Shown here: one piece after another, positions 1 to 7,500 of the stretch
How positions within the stretch are numbered: position 1 is the stretch's first letter
Layout of the letters: each line of letters starts with the position of its first letter
Origin: JAGTRP01 sp050259815
GTDB taxonomy: Bacteria; Pseudomonadota; Gammaproteobacteria; Burkholderiales; Rhodocyclaceae
Assembly (NCBI GenBank): GCA_050259815.1
Contig: JBLNBI010000065.1
Coordinates: 1 to 22,845 of the forward strand
Length of the DNA stretch: 22,845 nt
Direction: 5' to 3'
The notes under the pieces: generated by a model
Seen by the model: the letters and a program-made list of their open reading frames with translations, nothing else
Databases searched by the model: none
Told to the model about the DNA's origin: nothing
Made by a program: the position numbers and the translations under genes

Positions 1-233
1 TCGGGCACCGGCAGGCGGCTCACCTTGGCGCCGATCTCGGCGGCCAGGGTGGTGTAGCGCCGGGGCATGAGCTGGGCGCGGAATTCGCGCTTGTCCAGGC
101 CGGCGTTGGCCGTCGCCGGGGCGGCCGGGGGCGGCGGCTTGGGCAGGTCGGCGGCGGCCAGGGGGCCGGCGAGGCCGGCCATCACGAGGGCGGCGGCGAT
201 CCGCCACCCGGGGGAGGGCGTTGCAGCCCTCAC
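1..233 (-). CDS. Efflux periplasmic adaptor (membrane fusion protein), N-terminal part, cut by window edge
   Basis: Reading the minus strand, a GTG start at 233-231 overlaps the TGA stop of the TolC-like gene by four bases (GTGA), so the two are probably translationally coupled. The 77 visible codons encode a short hydrophobic signal-like stretch (about residues 11-28, ending in alanines), a Pro/Ala-rich linker, and then a segment around RRYTTLAAEIGAKVSRLPV. That segment resembles the first beta strand and hinge of HlyD/RND-type membrane fusion proteins, which commonly reads 'tLsaeisGrV..l.v'. Such adaptors bridge an inner-membrane pump and an outer-membrane channel in the periplasm. The assignment rests on this short motif and on the adjacent outer-membrane factor. 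The pump gene would lie beyond the left edge. Confidence 0.6.
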   Translation of the reverse strand, partial: MRAATPSPGWRIAAALVMAGLAGPLAAADLPKPPPPAAPATANAGLDKREFRAQLMPRRYTTLAAEIGAKVSRLPVP

Positions 234-1762
234 TGGCCCCGGCCCTCCAGGCGGCCTTCGTCCCACTGCTTGAGGGCGGCGGCCACCTGCCGGGAAAGCT
301 CGGCCACCGGCCGGCCCTGGCCGTCCTCGGCCACCGGCTCCATGCCCAGGGTCGCCTGCAGCTTGCTGGCCGCGGCATGGACCTGGGCCACCGCCTGGTA
401 GCGGCGCAGCTGGGACAGGATGGCGCTGGTCTGGTTGGCCACCCGGTCGAGCTTGGTCTGGGTCTGGGCTTCTTCCCGCTTGACCATGTGGGCGGCGATG
501 TCGGCATCGACCTTCCAGATGGCGTCGGCCCGCTCGTACTGGCGGTAGGCGTTGGCGTACTGCTGGCGGGCGAGGTGGACCTGGGTGAGCACCGCCAGCT
601 GGGTGGCCATGCGCCGCTGGTCGGCGAGCGCCACGCCGGCATCCGCCAAGCGCATCTGGGCCGGGGCGGCCAGCAGCCCCAGGAGGTTGAAGGAGAGCTG
701 GGCGCCGGATTCGGTCCAGCGCTGGTGGATGAGGTAGGAGTCGTCGCTGCTCTTGGTGCCGTAGTTGAAGGACAGCCCCGGGAAGAGCCGCAGCAGCACC
801 CGCCGGGTCTCCTGGCTGGCGATGCGGGCGTTGTAGAAGGATTCCCGCAGGTCGGCGTTCCGGGCGATGGCCTGTTCCTCCAGTTGCTCCACCGGGAGGT
901 CGAGCCAACGGGTGCTGAGGGCGTCGGCGGGTTCGGCGATGGCGATGGGCTGGGAGAGGGGCAGGTTGGTGAGGGAGGCGAGTTCGATCCGGGCGGTGGA
1001 CAATTCCTGGTCGATGGCTTCCAAAAGGCGCAGGTTCTCCAGGAGCTGGCGCTGGTAACGGAGCGCATCCAGGGGGTTGCGCAGGCGCTCGGCTTCGGCC
1101 TGGCGGGCGTCGGCCAGGGCGCCCTCGGCGGCGGCCAAGGTGGCCTGGACCTCGGCCTTCAGCTTCTGGGCGCTGGCCGCCCGCCAGAAGGCGGTGCGCA
1201 CGTCCTGGACCAGGAGGTGCAGGGCCTTCCTTCGCCGTTCCCCGGCGATCAGGGCCCGGTCGGCGTTCTGCTTGGAGGCGTAGTAGCTCTGGCCGAAGTC
1301 CAGGAGGCTCCAGGTGAAGGAGAGGTCGGTGGTGGTGGCGTAGCGGGAACTGGAGATGTAGGGGTTGGAGATGGAGAAGGTGTTGGTGACCGAATCCTTG
1401 CTGCGGGTGATCAGTTCCTTGTCCCGGTCCCGGTAGCCGGCCGAGGCCACCAGCTTGGGCAGCAGGTCGTAGTGGCCCACTTCCAGCTGCCCCAGGGCGA
1501 CGGCTTCTTCCATCATGCGGGTGCGCCGCTCCAGGTTGTACTTGACCGCCCGGGCGATGGCCCCTTCCAGGGTCAGGGGGCCGGAAAGGGGCTCGATGTC
1601 CTTTTGCATCGCTTCCCGGTCCGCCGCCGTGGCGGTGGCGATCTGCGGCGCCGTCAGGGGCTCCGGCGCCAGCGAAGCGCAGCCGCCCAGGGACAGGGCC
1701 ACGGATAAGGGAAGAATGTGCAGGAAAATGCGGGATTGGGAAGACACGCTGCTGTCCCTCAT
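230..1762 (-). CDS. TolC-like outer-membrane efflux lipoprotein
   Basis: This 510-residue protein has the length and composition of outer-membrane efflux factors (OEP/TolC/NodT family). These form a trimeric channel through the outer membrane and periplasm. The N-terminus has a hydrophobic signal ending in a lipobox (LSLGGC, cysteine near residue 28), so it is probably lipidated. The mature part is alpha-helical, rich in Ala, Gln, Arg and Leu, with the two-fold pattern of OEP repeats: an early 'LTLEGAIARAVKYNLE' segment and a second 'QAIARNADLRESFYNARIASQE' segment that matches the usual repeat start. It is the first gene of a minus-strand operon with the adaptor gene downstream. Its promoter lies in the 189-bp gap shared with the divergent histidine kinase. 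The transported substrate cannot be inferred. Confidence 0.85.
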   Translation of the reverse strand: MRDSSVSSQSRIFLHILPLSVALSLGGCASLAPEPLTAPQIATATAADREAMQKDIEPLSGPLTLEGAIARAVKYNLERRTRMMEEAVALGQLEVGHYDLLPKLVASAGYRDRDKELITRSKDSVTNTFSISNPYISSSRYATTTDLSFTWSLLDFGQSYYASKQNADRALIAGERRRKALHLLVQDVRTAFWRAASAQKLKAEVQATLAAAEGALADARQAEAERLRNPLDALRYQRQLLENLRLLEAIDQELSTARIELASLTNLPLSQPIAIAEPADALSTRWLDLPVEQLEEQAIARNADLRESFYNARIASQETRRVLLRLFPGLSFNYGTKSSDDSYLIHQRWTESGAQLSFNLLGLLAAPAQMRLADAGVALADQRRMATQLAVLTQVHLARQQYANAYRQYERADAIWKVDADIAAHMVKREEAQTQTKLDRVANQTSAILSQLRRYQAVAQVHAAASKLQATLGMEPVAEDGQGRPVAELSRQVAAALKQWDEGRLEGRGQ

Positions 1763-1864
1763 GGAGAAAAGACTATTGGGGAATTGGTAATGGCCGGACG
1801 CCGGATCCCGGACGCGAAGCTTTCAAGGGCGCGAGATTATTTTCTGGTCATATGCCGGTCAATT

Positions 1865-1892
1865 AGACCAAGGTCTGTACCGACCTTGGTCT
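1865..1892. promoter_or_regulatory. Perfect 11-bp inverted repeat in the efflux/kinase divergent promoter region
   Basis: AGACCAAGGTC (1865-1875) and GACCTTGGTCT (1882-1892) are exact reverse complements separated by six bases. The unit GGTCTGTAC also occurs twice as a direct repeat 16 bp apart (1872-1880 and 1888-1896). The site lies about 100 bp from the start of the efflux gene and 60 bp from the kinase start, where an operator for both would sit. There is no T tract, so a terminator is unlikely. The natural candidate ligand is the NarL/FixJ-type regulator encoded at 3730-4338, but that link is inferred. Confidence 0.55.
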
Positions 1893-1951
1893 GTACTACA
1901 CCGGGCAGGCTGATGAGATAATCCCCGCAAGATATGTTGTGAGCATTTATC

Positions 1952-3709
1952 TTGAACAGAGAGCACGCAATACGCTTGGAACAGGGATGGAGCCTCCACG
2001 ATGGCGTGCCCCTGGTGAGCCTGGGCAACCTGGGGGGCGCCGTGTGCGCCATGCTCATCCTCCTCAACAGCAAAGAGCTTCCCCACGGCTTTCTGTACGC
2101 GTGGTTCTTACTGTTCCTGGTGCATACCGGTGCCAGTTTCTACCGGCGCCGGCAGATCCCTCGGGAAAGCCTGGCCGATCCCGGGCAGCTGTCCCGGTGG
2201 CTCCGCTGGTCGGTGGCTAACCTGGGGTTGCTGGGCCTGCTCTGGGGCGCCTTGTTCGTTCCCCTGTTCTTCCTGGACAACACGCCCCTCCAGTTTGCCG
2301 CCCTGGCCGGCTCGGCCATGCTCGGCGCCGGGGCGATGGCCAGCCTGGGGGCCCATCTACCCTCCTACCGCGCCTTCCTGTTCACCCTGCTCCCCCCCAT
2401 GTCGGTCTGCCTGCTCGCCCAGGGCAACTGGCTGCACCTGGGCATGGGGCTGGCGTCGGTGATGTTCATCATGTTCATGCTGTGGTCGGGCAACCGCTTC
2501 AACGCGAGCTATCTTGAATCCCTGCGTCTGCGTTTCGAAAACCTCGATCTGGTGCAGGAATTGACGGTGCAGAAGGAGGCGGCGGAGCAGGCGGCCCTGG
2601 CCAAATCCCGCTTCCTCGCCGCCGCCAGCCACGACCTGCGCCAGCCCATGTACGCCATCCACCTCTATCACGACGCCCTGGACAACTCCCCCTTGCCCGG
2701 CGAGGCGCGGCAATACCTGGACAATGCCCGGCAATGCGCGGCCGCCATGGACAGCATGTTCTCGGTGCTGCTGGACATGTCCAAGCTCGACGCCGGGGCT
2801 ATTCAGCCCGTGGTGACATCCTTCCCTGTCGCCGGCATCCTGGACCGGATCCGGGTCGAATTCGCGCCGGCGGCCGAGGAAAAGGGCCTTTCCCTACGGG
2901 TGCTGAACTCCGATGGGATCATCCAGACCGACCGTGCCCTGGCCGAGCAGATCATCCGCAACCTGGTGGCTAACGCAGTGCGTTACACCGAGCGGGGCGG
3001 CATCCTGGTGGGCTGCCGCCGGCGCGGAGAGCGGCTGCAGATCGTGGTGGTCGACACCGGCATCGGCATCCCGGCGGAACAACAGGCGGCGGTGTTCGAG
3101 GAATATGTCCAGCTCGGCAATCCCGAACGGGACCGCAACAAGGGCCTGGGCCTGGGCCTGGCCATCGTCAAGCGCCTGGCGCGGCTGCTGGATGCGTCCC
3201 TGGTCGCGAAATCGACCTTCGGCCGGGGCTCGATGTTTGCGGTGGAATTCGTCCGCCGGAATACTGCCGACGACCTGCACGACAACACCGGCAGCCCGCA
3301 GCTAGGCAGCCTAGAGAACTGCCTGATCGCGGTGATCGAAGACGAGGCCATGATCCGGGACGCCCTCAAGACTGTGCTAGAACAATGGGGCTGCGCCGTG
3401 GCGGTGGCCGGCAGCGGCGACGAAGCGGTGGCGGCCCTGGCCATGGGAATCCGCATCCCGGACGCCATCATCTGCGACTATCGCCTGCGGGGCGAGGAAA
3501 CCGGCCTGGATGCCATCGAGAAGCTGCGCGCCGAGTTCTGCACCGACATCCCCGCCCTGCTGGTGACCGGGGACACGGCGCCGGGGCGGATGCGGGAAAT
3601 CCGGGCCAGCGGGCTGCCCATGCTGCACAAGCCCGTGCAGCCGGACGCCCTGCAGGCCGCCCTGCTGCGGGCCTGCAACCAGTCCCGGAAAATGGCCGAA
3701 ACGGCCTAG
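1952..3709 (+). CDS. Membrane-bound hybrid sensor histidine kinase
   Basis: The 585-residue protein has several hydrophobic segments between about residues 21 and 178 (roughly 21-38, 47-60, 88-107, 112-134, 140-156 and 161-178). A short coiled coil follows, then a DHp domain with the phospho-accepting histidine in 'SHDLRQP' (His227). The ATP-binding domain shows the N box 'NLVANAVRYT' (about 337-346), the G1 box 'DTGIGIP' (368-374) and the G2 box 'GLGLGLAIVK' (398-407). The C-terminus is a receiver domain with acidic residues 'IEDE' near 462-465 and the acceptor aspartate in 'IICDYRLRG' (Asp509). The start is TTG; an in-frame stop lies just upstream at 1940-1942, and no later start keeps the whole first membrane segment except GTG codons near residues 19 and 22, so the exact start is uncertain. 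It converges with a response regulator that is its likely partner. The sensed signal is unknown. Confidence 0.88.
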   Translation: MNREHAIRLEQGWSLHDGVPLVSLGNLGGAVCAMLILLNSKELPHGFLYAWFLLFLVHTGASFYRRRQIPRESLADPGQLSRWLRWSVANLGLLGLLWGALFVPLFFLDNTPLQFAALAGSAMLGAGAMASLGAHLPSYRAFLFTLLPPMSVCLLAQGNWLHLGMGLASVMFIMFMLWSGNRFNASYLESLRLRFENLDLVQELTVQKEAAEQAALAKSRFLAAASHDLRQPMYAIHLYHDALDNSPLPGEARQYLDNARQCAAAMDSMFSVLLDMSKLDAGAIQPVVTSFPVAGILDRIRVEFAPAAEEKGLSLRVLNSDGIIQTDRALAEQIIRNLVANAVRYTERGGILVGCRRRGERLQIVVVDTGIGIPAEQQAAVFEEYVQLGNPERDRNKGLGLGLAIVKRLARLLDASLVAKSTFGRGSMFAVEFVRRNTADDLHDNTGSPQLGSLENCLIAVIEDEAMIRDALKTVLEQWGCAVAVAGSGDEAVAALAMGIRIPDAIICDYRLRGEETGLDAIEKLRAEFCTDIPALLVTGDTAPGRMREIRASGLPMLHKPVQPDALQAALLRACNQSRKMAETA

Positions 3710-3711
3710 CC

Positions 3712-3736
3712 GGCCTGACGAACGCCCGTTCAGGCC
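3712..3736. terminator. Possible bidirectional terminator hairpin between converging genes
   Basis: The 20-bp gap between the kinase stop and the regulator stop contains GGCCTGA (3712-3718) facing TCAGGCC (3730-3736), with a secondary GAACG/CGTTC pairing inside the loop. It sits exactly where two converging genes meet. There is no clear T run on either side, so its function as an intrinsic terminator is only a possibility. Confidence 0.35.
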
Positions 3737-4338
3737 TCGCCCATCGTCCCCAGGCCCGGCAGCGTGTCCAGCCCCAGGCTGCGGGCGATGAGCACCGCCT
3801 GGGTGCGGCTCAGCACCCCCAAGGCACGCAGAATGGCGGTCATGTGCATCTTGACCGTGGCATCGGACAAGTCGAGCTTGCGCCCGATTTCCTTGTTGGA
3901 AAGCCCCTCGCAGAGCAGGCAGAGGATCTCATGCTGGCGCCGGGTGAGATCTTTGGGAACGTCCCGCCCGCCAACCGCCACCAGCTTGCGCAGGGCGTCG
4001 CTCAATTCGTTGGCCGACGCCGCCTTGGAAACATAGGCATTGGCGCCGGCCGCCAGGGCCGCCTCGATCCCCGCGGCGTCTTCCGTGCCCGATACCACCA
4101 GCAAGGGAACATCCGGCCTGGCCTGGCGCACGGCGGCCACCGCGGCGGCGCTCCTGAGGGGGCCGGGCAGGCCCAGATCCATCACCACCAGCCGGATTTC
4201 CGACTCCCGGTCCAGGATTTCCAGGCCCTCTTCTGCGGTACTGGCCAGGCATAGCTCGACATCGAGCACCGGGCGGATCAGGTGCACCAGGGCGTTGCGG
4301 AACAGGGGGTGGTCTTCGATGACGAGGGCAAGAGCCAT
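3730..4338 (-). CDS. NarL/FixJ-type two-component response regulator (LuxR HTH)
   Basis: This 202-residue protein is of normal length for the NarL/FixJ family. The receiver domain (about 1-120) begins 'ALVIEDHPLFRNAL', giving the acidic pair ED, and has its phospho-acceptor aspartate in 'VVMDLGLPG' (Asp54). The C-terminal part (about 138-195) is a LuxR-type helix-turn-helix: 'LTRRQHEILCLLCEGLSNKEIGRKLDLSDATVKMHM'. Phosphorylation would promote dimerisation and DNA binding. The gene converges on the hybrid kinase, which carries its own receiver domain, so a phosphorelay or branched pathway is plausible. Genes it controls may include the divergent efflux operon at 230-1762. No strong ribosome binding site is visible before the ATG. 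Confidence 0.88.
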   Translation of the reverse strand: MALALVIEDHPLFRNALVHLIRPVLDVELCLASTAEEGLEILDRESEIRLVVMDLGLPGPLRSAAAVAAVRQARPDVPLLVVSGTEDAAGIEAALAAGANAYVSKAASANELSDALRKLVAVGGRDVPKDLTRRQHEILCLLCEGLSNKEIGRKLDLSDATVKMHMTAILRALGVLSRTQAVLIARSLGLDTLPGLGTMGEA

Positions 4339-4597
4339 GGGCGGCGATCAATCAGCAATTCGAGGTATCGTTTCCGGCCCCGTGACGGTCCGGTTTTCCT
4401 GGTCTCATACGTAGGCCGGACGCCCCGTATTCCAGGAGGATCGAATTATGCAACGTGTCTATTCCTCGCTAGAAGTGAATTTCTTCACGAATGGCGTCCG
4501 GCCACCCCTCCGGGGCCGATACCGCGACTTCTTTGCTAAGCTAGCGGGCTCACGCGGGCCGCTGGAGCCTGCAGACCCAATTTTCGGAGTGGCACCC

Positions 4598-5134
4598 ATG
4601 GCCTCTTTGCAGGACCAGTTTTTGAAAGCCGGGCTCGTCGACAAGAAGAAAGTCAAACAGGTCAGCCAGGAAAAGAGCAAGCAGAAGAAGGATGAGCGCA
4701 AGACCGGCGTACAGGCTGTCGATGAAGTCCGCCTGGCGGCCCAGGAAACCCAACGCAAGAATGCGGAGCGGGCCCGGGAACTCAATGCCCAGCGCGACGC
4801 CGCCGCCAAGCAGAAGGCCATCATGGCGCAAATCGTCCAGATGGTTCAGCAGAGCCGCCAGAGCAAGGGCGGCGGCGATATCGCCTACAACTTCACCCAC
4901 GGCAACAAGATCAAGCGCCTGCTTGTGTCGGCTTCCGTCCAGGCGGACCTGATCGCCGGGCGCCTGGTGATCGTCTGCCTGGGAGAATCCGTCGAACTGG
5001 TGCCCAAGGTCGTCGCCGACAAGATCGCCGAGCGGGATGCGTCACTGGTGGTGCGGGTGAACAAGACCAGTACTGAGCCGGATGCCGACGATCCCTATGC
5101 GGATTACAAGATTCCCGACGACCTGATGTGGTAA
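4598..5134 (+). CDS. DUF2058 family protein (YaiL-like)
   Basis: The chosen start encodes 178 residues beginning MASLQDQFLKAGLVDKKK. This fits the DUF2058 family (E. coli YaiL and relatives, which begin with a similar 'LQEQLLKAGLV' segment). A GGAGT ribosome binding site lies at 4586-4590, seven bases before the ATG. The first half is a strongly charged helical stretch rich in Lys, Gln, Glu and Ala (about 15-85), probably coiled coil. The second half holds the conserved 'YNFTHGNKIKRL' and 'GRLVIVCLGESVELVP' segments. The biochemical role is unknown; annotations as a nucleic-acid-associated protein are only suggestive. The frame stays open upstream to an ATG at 4448 with a strong AGGAGG, which would add 50 residues unlike the family. 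Confidence 0.8.
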   Translation: MASLQDQFLKAGLVDKKKVKQVSQEKSKQKKDERKTGVQAVDEVRLAAQETQRKNAERARELNAQRDAAAKQKAIMAQIVQMVQQSRQSKGGGDIAYNFTHGNKIKRLLVSASVQADLIAGRLVIVCLGESVELVPKVVADKIAERDASLVVRVNKTSTEPDADDPYADYKIPDDLMW

Positions 5135-5182
5135 TTCGGCCTCTGCGGCCGCTGCCCCCGGATCATCGGTCGGGCTTCCATC

Positions 5183-5201
5183 GATCACCTCCGGCGTGAT
5201 C
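5183..5201. promoter_or_regulatory. Short inverted repeat just upstream of zorA
   Basis: GATCAC (5183-5188) and GTGATC (5196-5201) are exact reverse complements around a seven-base spacer, ending 11 bases before the zorA ATG. It could be an operator, or a hairpin limiting ribosome access, since no good ribosome binding site is visible in front of zorA. With only six base pairs per arm, chance cannot be excluded. Confidence 0.3.
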
Positions 5202-5212
5202 AGAATGCAGTC

Positions 5213-6787
5213 ATGGATAAATTGATGCAGTTGTGGCACCTGTGGGGCGGCTGGGTCGTCGCCCTGGTTCTTTTTGGCATTTCGCTGGGCTTCCTGCTGC
5301 GCTTCGTCTGGCCCGCCCTCGGCCTGCAAAGGGAACTGGGCGCCGCCATCCGGGGTCTGGCGGCCCTGCAGCCGCCGGCCGATCCGGAAAAAATCTCCCG
5401 GGAGGTCATGGCCCTCCCCCGGCTTGCCTCCCTCTGGCGGGAATACACCCACACCCTGCACGGCGTCGCCGACCCGCGCAATCCCAAGACCATCGTCGCC
5501 TGGCGCGCCACGACCCTGGCCGAGGATTTCTTCACCGAGCGGGCGCTGGTCGATTCGCCCCTCAAGACGGAGTTTTACAAGCATCTGCCCGGCATCCTCA
5601 CCGGCATCGGGATCATCGGCACCTTCACCGGCCTGATCTCCGGCCTGAACCAGTTCGAGGTTTCCAGCAATACCGAGGCGGTGCGCCTCGGCCTGCGCGC
5701 CCTGATCCAGGGCGTCGGGCAGGCTTTCGAGGTCTCGGCGGCCGCCATCGGTCTGGCCATGCTGATCACCTGGACCGAAAAGTCCATCGTCACCCGCTGC
5801 TACCGGCAGGTCGAGAAGCTGACCCAACTGATCGACAGCCTGTTCGAGGCCGGGGTGGAAGAGGAATACCTGGCCCGCCTCGTGCGGGCCTCGGAGGCCT
5901 CGGCCGTCCAGGCCAGCCGGCTCCAGCAGGCCATCGTGGGCGAATTGCGCCAGAGCATGGAAGCCGTCCTGCAGCAGCAGCAAGCGGCGGCCCTGCGGCA
6001 ACAGGAGGCCCTCGCCGCCAAGGTGGCGGAAGCCGTCGCCACCACCGTCGGCGCCGCCTTGCAGGCTCCCCTCGGGCGCATGGCCGCGGCCCTGGAGCGC
6101 CTGGGCGGCGACCAGAAGGAAGCGGTCGGAGGCGCCCTGGAAAAGGCCCTGGACCGGTTCAATGCCCGCCTGGACGCCACCTTCGGCCAGCGCCAGGGGG
6201 ATCTCCAGGAGATGCTGCGCCGGACCGCCGACTCCCTCGGCACGGTCGTCGCCGAACTCGGCAAGGTATCGGGCCGGCTGGAGCAAGCCGGTCGCAGTAC
6301 CGTCGAAGTGGCCGCCGGCCGCCTGGACCAGGCGGGCCGCGGCGTGGGCGACGCCGCCGAAGCCTTTGCCCTGACCAGCACGGATATCGCCGCGGCGGCG
6401 GCCGCCATGTCCCAGGCGGCCAAGGCCGTGGGGCAATCCCTGGCCGGGCAGCACCAGGCGGTCGCCGACATGACCCGGATGGTGGCCGACCTGCGTGACA
6501 CGGTGGCCCTGGCGCGCCGGGAGGCCAACCTGACGGGCAATCTCGTGGCCCGCATGGAAGGCGCCGCCACGACCCTGGGCCGGGCCGGGAAAGAGGCCGA
6601 CACCTATCTCCAGGGCGTGACCCAGGTGCTGGACCAGGCCCATGCCGCCTTCGCCGACAATGTGGAGCGCACCCTGGCTAAGGGCAATGGGCAGTTCCAG
6701 CACCATGTGGCCGCGGCCGTCGAAGCGTTGCAGGGGGCCATCGAGGAGCTTGCCGACGCCCTCGCCCAGGAACCGGCCCGGCGATGA
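5213..6787 (+). CDS. zorA: ZorA-like MotA/ExbB-family ion-channel subunit of a Zorya anti-phage system
   Basis: The 524-residue protein has an N-terminal membrane helix (about 12-32), a cytoplasmic segment, and a pair of helices containing 'GILTGIGIIGTFTGLISGL' (about 127-145) and 'GVGQAFEVSAAAIGLAML' (about 167-184). These are the MotA/TolQ/ExbB proton-channel signatures in the ZorA arrangement. Residues from about 190 to the end form a long, Ala/Gln/Glu-rich helical tail typical of ZorA, which in studied systems projects into the cytoplasm and is thought to relay phage detection at the envelope. The tail is shorter than in well-known type I ZorA proteins of about 700 residues. The stop overlaps the zorB start (ATGA). 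The next gene is ZorB-like, which separates this pair from Tol-Pal, ExbBD or flagellar motors. The start has only a weak ribosome binding site. Confidence 0.85.
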   Translation: MDKLMQLWHLWGGWVVALVLFGISLGFLLRFVWPALGLQRELGAAIRGLAALQPPADPEKISREVMALPRLASLWREYTHTLHGVADPRNPKTIVAWRATTLAEDFFTERALVDSPLKTEFYKHLPGILTGIGIIGTFTGLISGLNQFEVSSNTEAVRLGLRALIQGVGQAFEVSAAAIGLAMLITWTEKSIVTRCYRQVEKLTQLIDSLFEAGVEEEYLARLVRASEASAVQASRLQQAIVGELRQSMEAVLQQQQAAALRQQEALAAKVAEAVATTVGAALQAPLGRMAAALERLGGDQKEAVGGALEKALDRFNARLDATFGQRQGDLQEMLRRTADSLGTVVAELGKVSGRLEQAGRSTVEVAAGRLDQAGRGVGDAAEAFALTSTDIAAAAAAMSQAAKAVGQSLAGQHQAVADMTRMVADLRDTVALARREANLTGNLVARMEGAATTLGRAGKEADTYLQGVTQVLDQAHAAFADNVERTLAKGNGQFQHHVAAAVEALQGAIEELADALAQEPARR

Positions 6788-7500
6788 GCCTGCGCCGCTC
6801 CCGCCAGGGCCGCGGGCACAAGGACGAGGCCGAGAAGCCCTTCTGGATCTCTTTCTCGGATTTGATGACGGCCCTGATGGTGCTCTTCCTGGTGGCGCTG
6901 ACGGTGGCGCTCCTGGCCGTGACCCACGACATCTCGGAGAGCGAGCGCCAGAAGAGCGAGCGGAGCCAGGAGATCGCCGCTTTGCTCAGCCGCTTGGAGT
7001 CTTCCGTCCGTGCCTTCCCCGGCCTTGAGCTGCGGTGCAGAGTCATCGATTTCGGCGAGCGGGCACGCTTCGACACCAACAGCCATCGCCTGAGCGAAAG
7101 CCAGGCCCGGCTGCTGCGTTCCTTCGTCCCGGAGGTGCTCAAGCTGGCCCGGGAACCGGCTTCCGAGAAATGGCTGAAGCGCATCGTCGTGGAGGGCTTT
7201 GCCGATGCCCGGGGCGGCTACCTGCATAACCTCGATCTCAGCCTGCGGCGGTCCGAGCGGGTGCTGTGCGCCCTGCTGATCCCCGCCAGCGGCCCCGATG
7301 CCCTGTCCGACGAAGAGCAGCGCCAGGTCCGGGCCCTCTTCCGGGTCACCGGCGCGTCGTTCAATGCCTTGAAGAGCAGCCCGGAAGAAAGCCGGCGCAT
7401 CGAGTTGCGCCTGGAATTCCGCGACGCCGATGAATCCCGGCCGCAGCCGCCACCCGGAACGGAGGATGCCGACCTGCGCTGCCCCCTGGATCGCCCATGA
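6784..7500 (+). CDS. zorB: ZorB-like OmpA/MotB-family stator subunit of a Zorya system
   Basis: The 238-residue protein starts with a charged N-terminus and then 'PFWISFSDLMTALMVLFLVAL', a single membrane helix (about 20-45). Its aspartate, Asp26, is at the position of the proton-carrying aspartate of ZorB and MotB. The periplasmic part is a peptidoglycan-binding OmpA-like domain: 'ARFDTNSHRLSESQARLL' near 95-112 and 'IVVEGFADARGGYLHNLDLSLRRSERV' near 134-160, with the conserved acidic and arginine residues of the fold. With ZorA it would form an ion-driven cell-wall-anchored motor. It overlaps zorA and the following gene by ATGA at both ends, so the three are probably made as one coupled unit. 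All expected key residues are present, so this subunit looks intact. Confidence 0.87.
   Translation: MSLRRSRQGRGHKDEAEKPFWISFSDLMTALMVLFLVALTVALLAVTHDISESERQKSERSQEIAALLSRLESSVRAFPGLELRCRVIDFGERARFDTNSHRLSESQARLLRSFVPEVLKLAREPASEKWLKRIVVEGFADARGGYLHNLDLSLRRSERVLCALLIPASGPDALSDEEQRQVRALFRVTGASFNALKSSPEESRRIELRLEFRDADESRPQPPPGTEDADLRCPLDRP

Noticed and set aside
221..1708. Long plus-strand open frame opposite the TolC-like gene, and similar long frames at 5042-6706 (-), 9811-11337 (+), 12331-13929 (+), 17170-18510 (+) and 18596-20446 (+)
   Set aside because: These are antisense shadows of recognisable genes in GC-rich DNA. Their translations are Gly/Val/Leu/His-rich low-complexity strings with no family features.
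4475..4488. GTGAA-N4-TTCAC palindrome as an operator
   Set aside because: Five-base arms are too short to support by themselves, and an alternative GAAG/CTTC pairing overlaps it. Mentioned only within the DUF2058 leader finding.
5137..5151. Small hairpin CGGCC-N5-GGCCG after the DUF2058 stop as a terminator
   Set aside because: The stem has only five base pairs and no T tract follows; such hairpins are common by chance at this GC content.
5213..7500. ZorA/ZorB pair as TolQ-TolR, ExbB-ExbD or MotA-MotB
   Set aside because: The long helical tail of the first protein, the 238-residue OmpA-type second protein, the third coupled gene, and the absence of tolA, tolB, pal, tonB or flagellar genes all favour Zorya.
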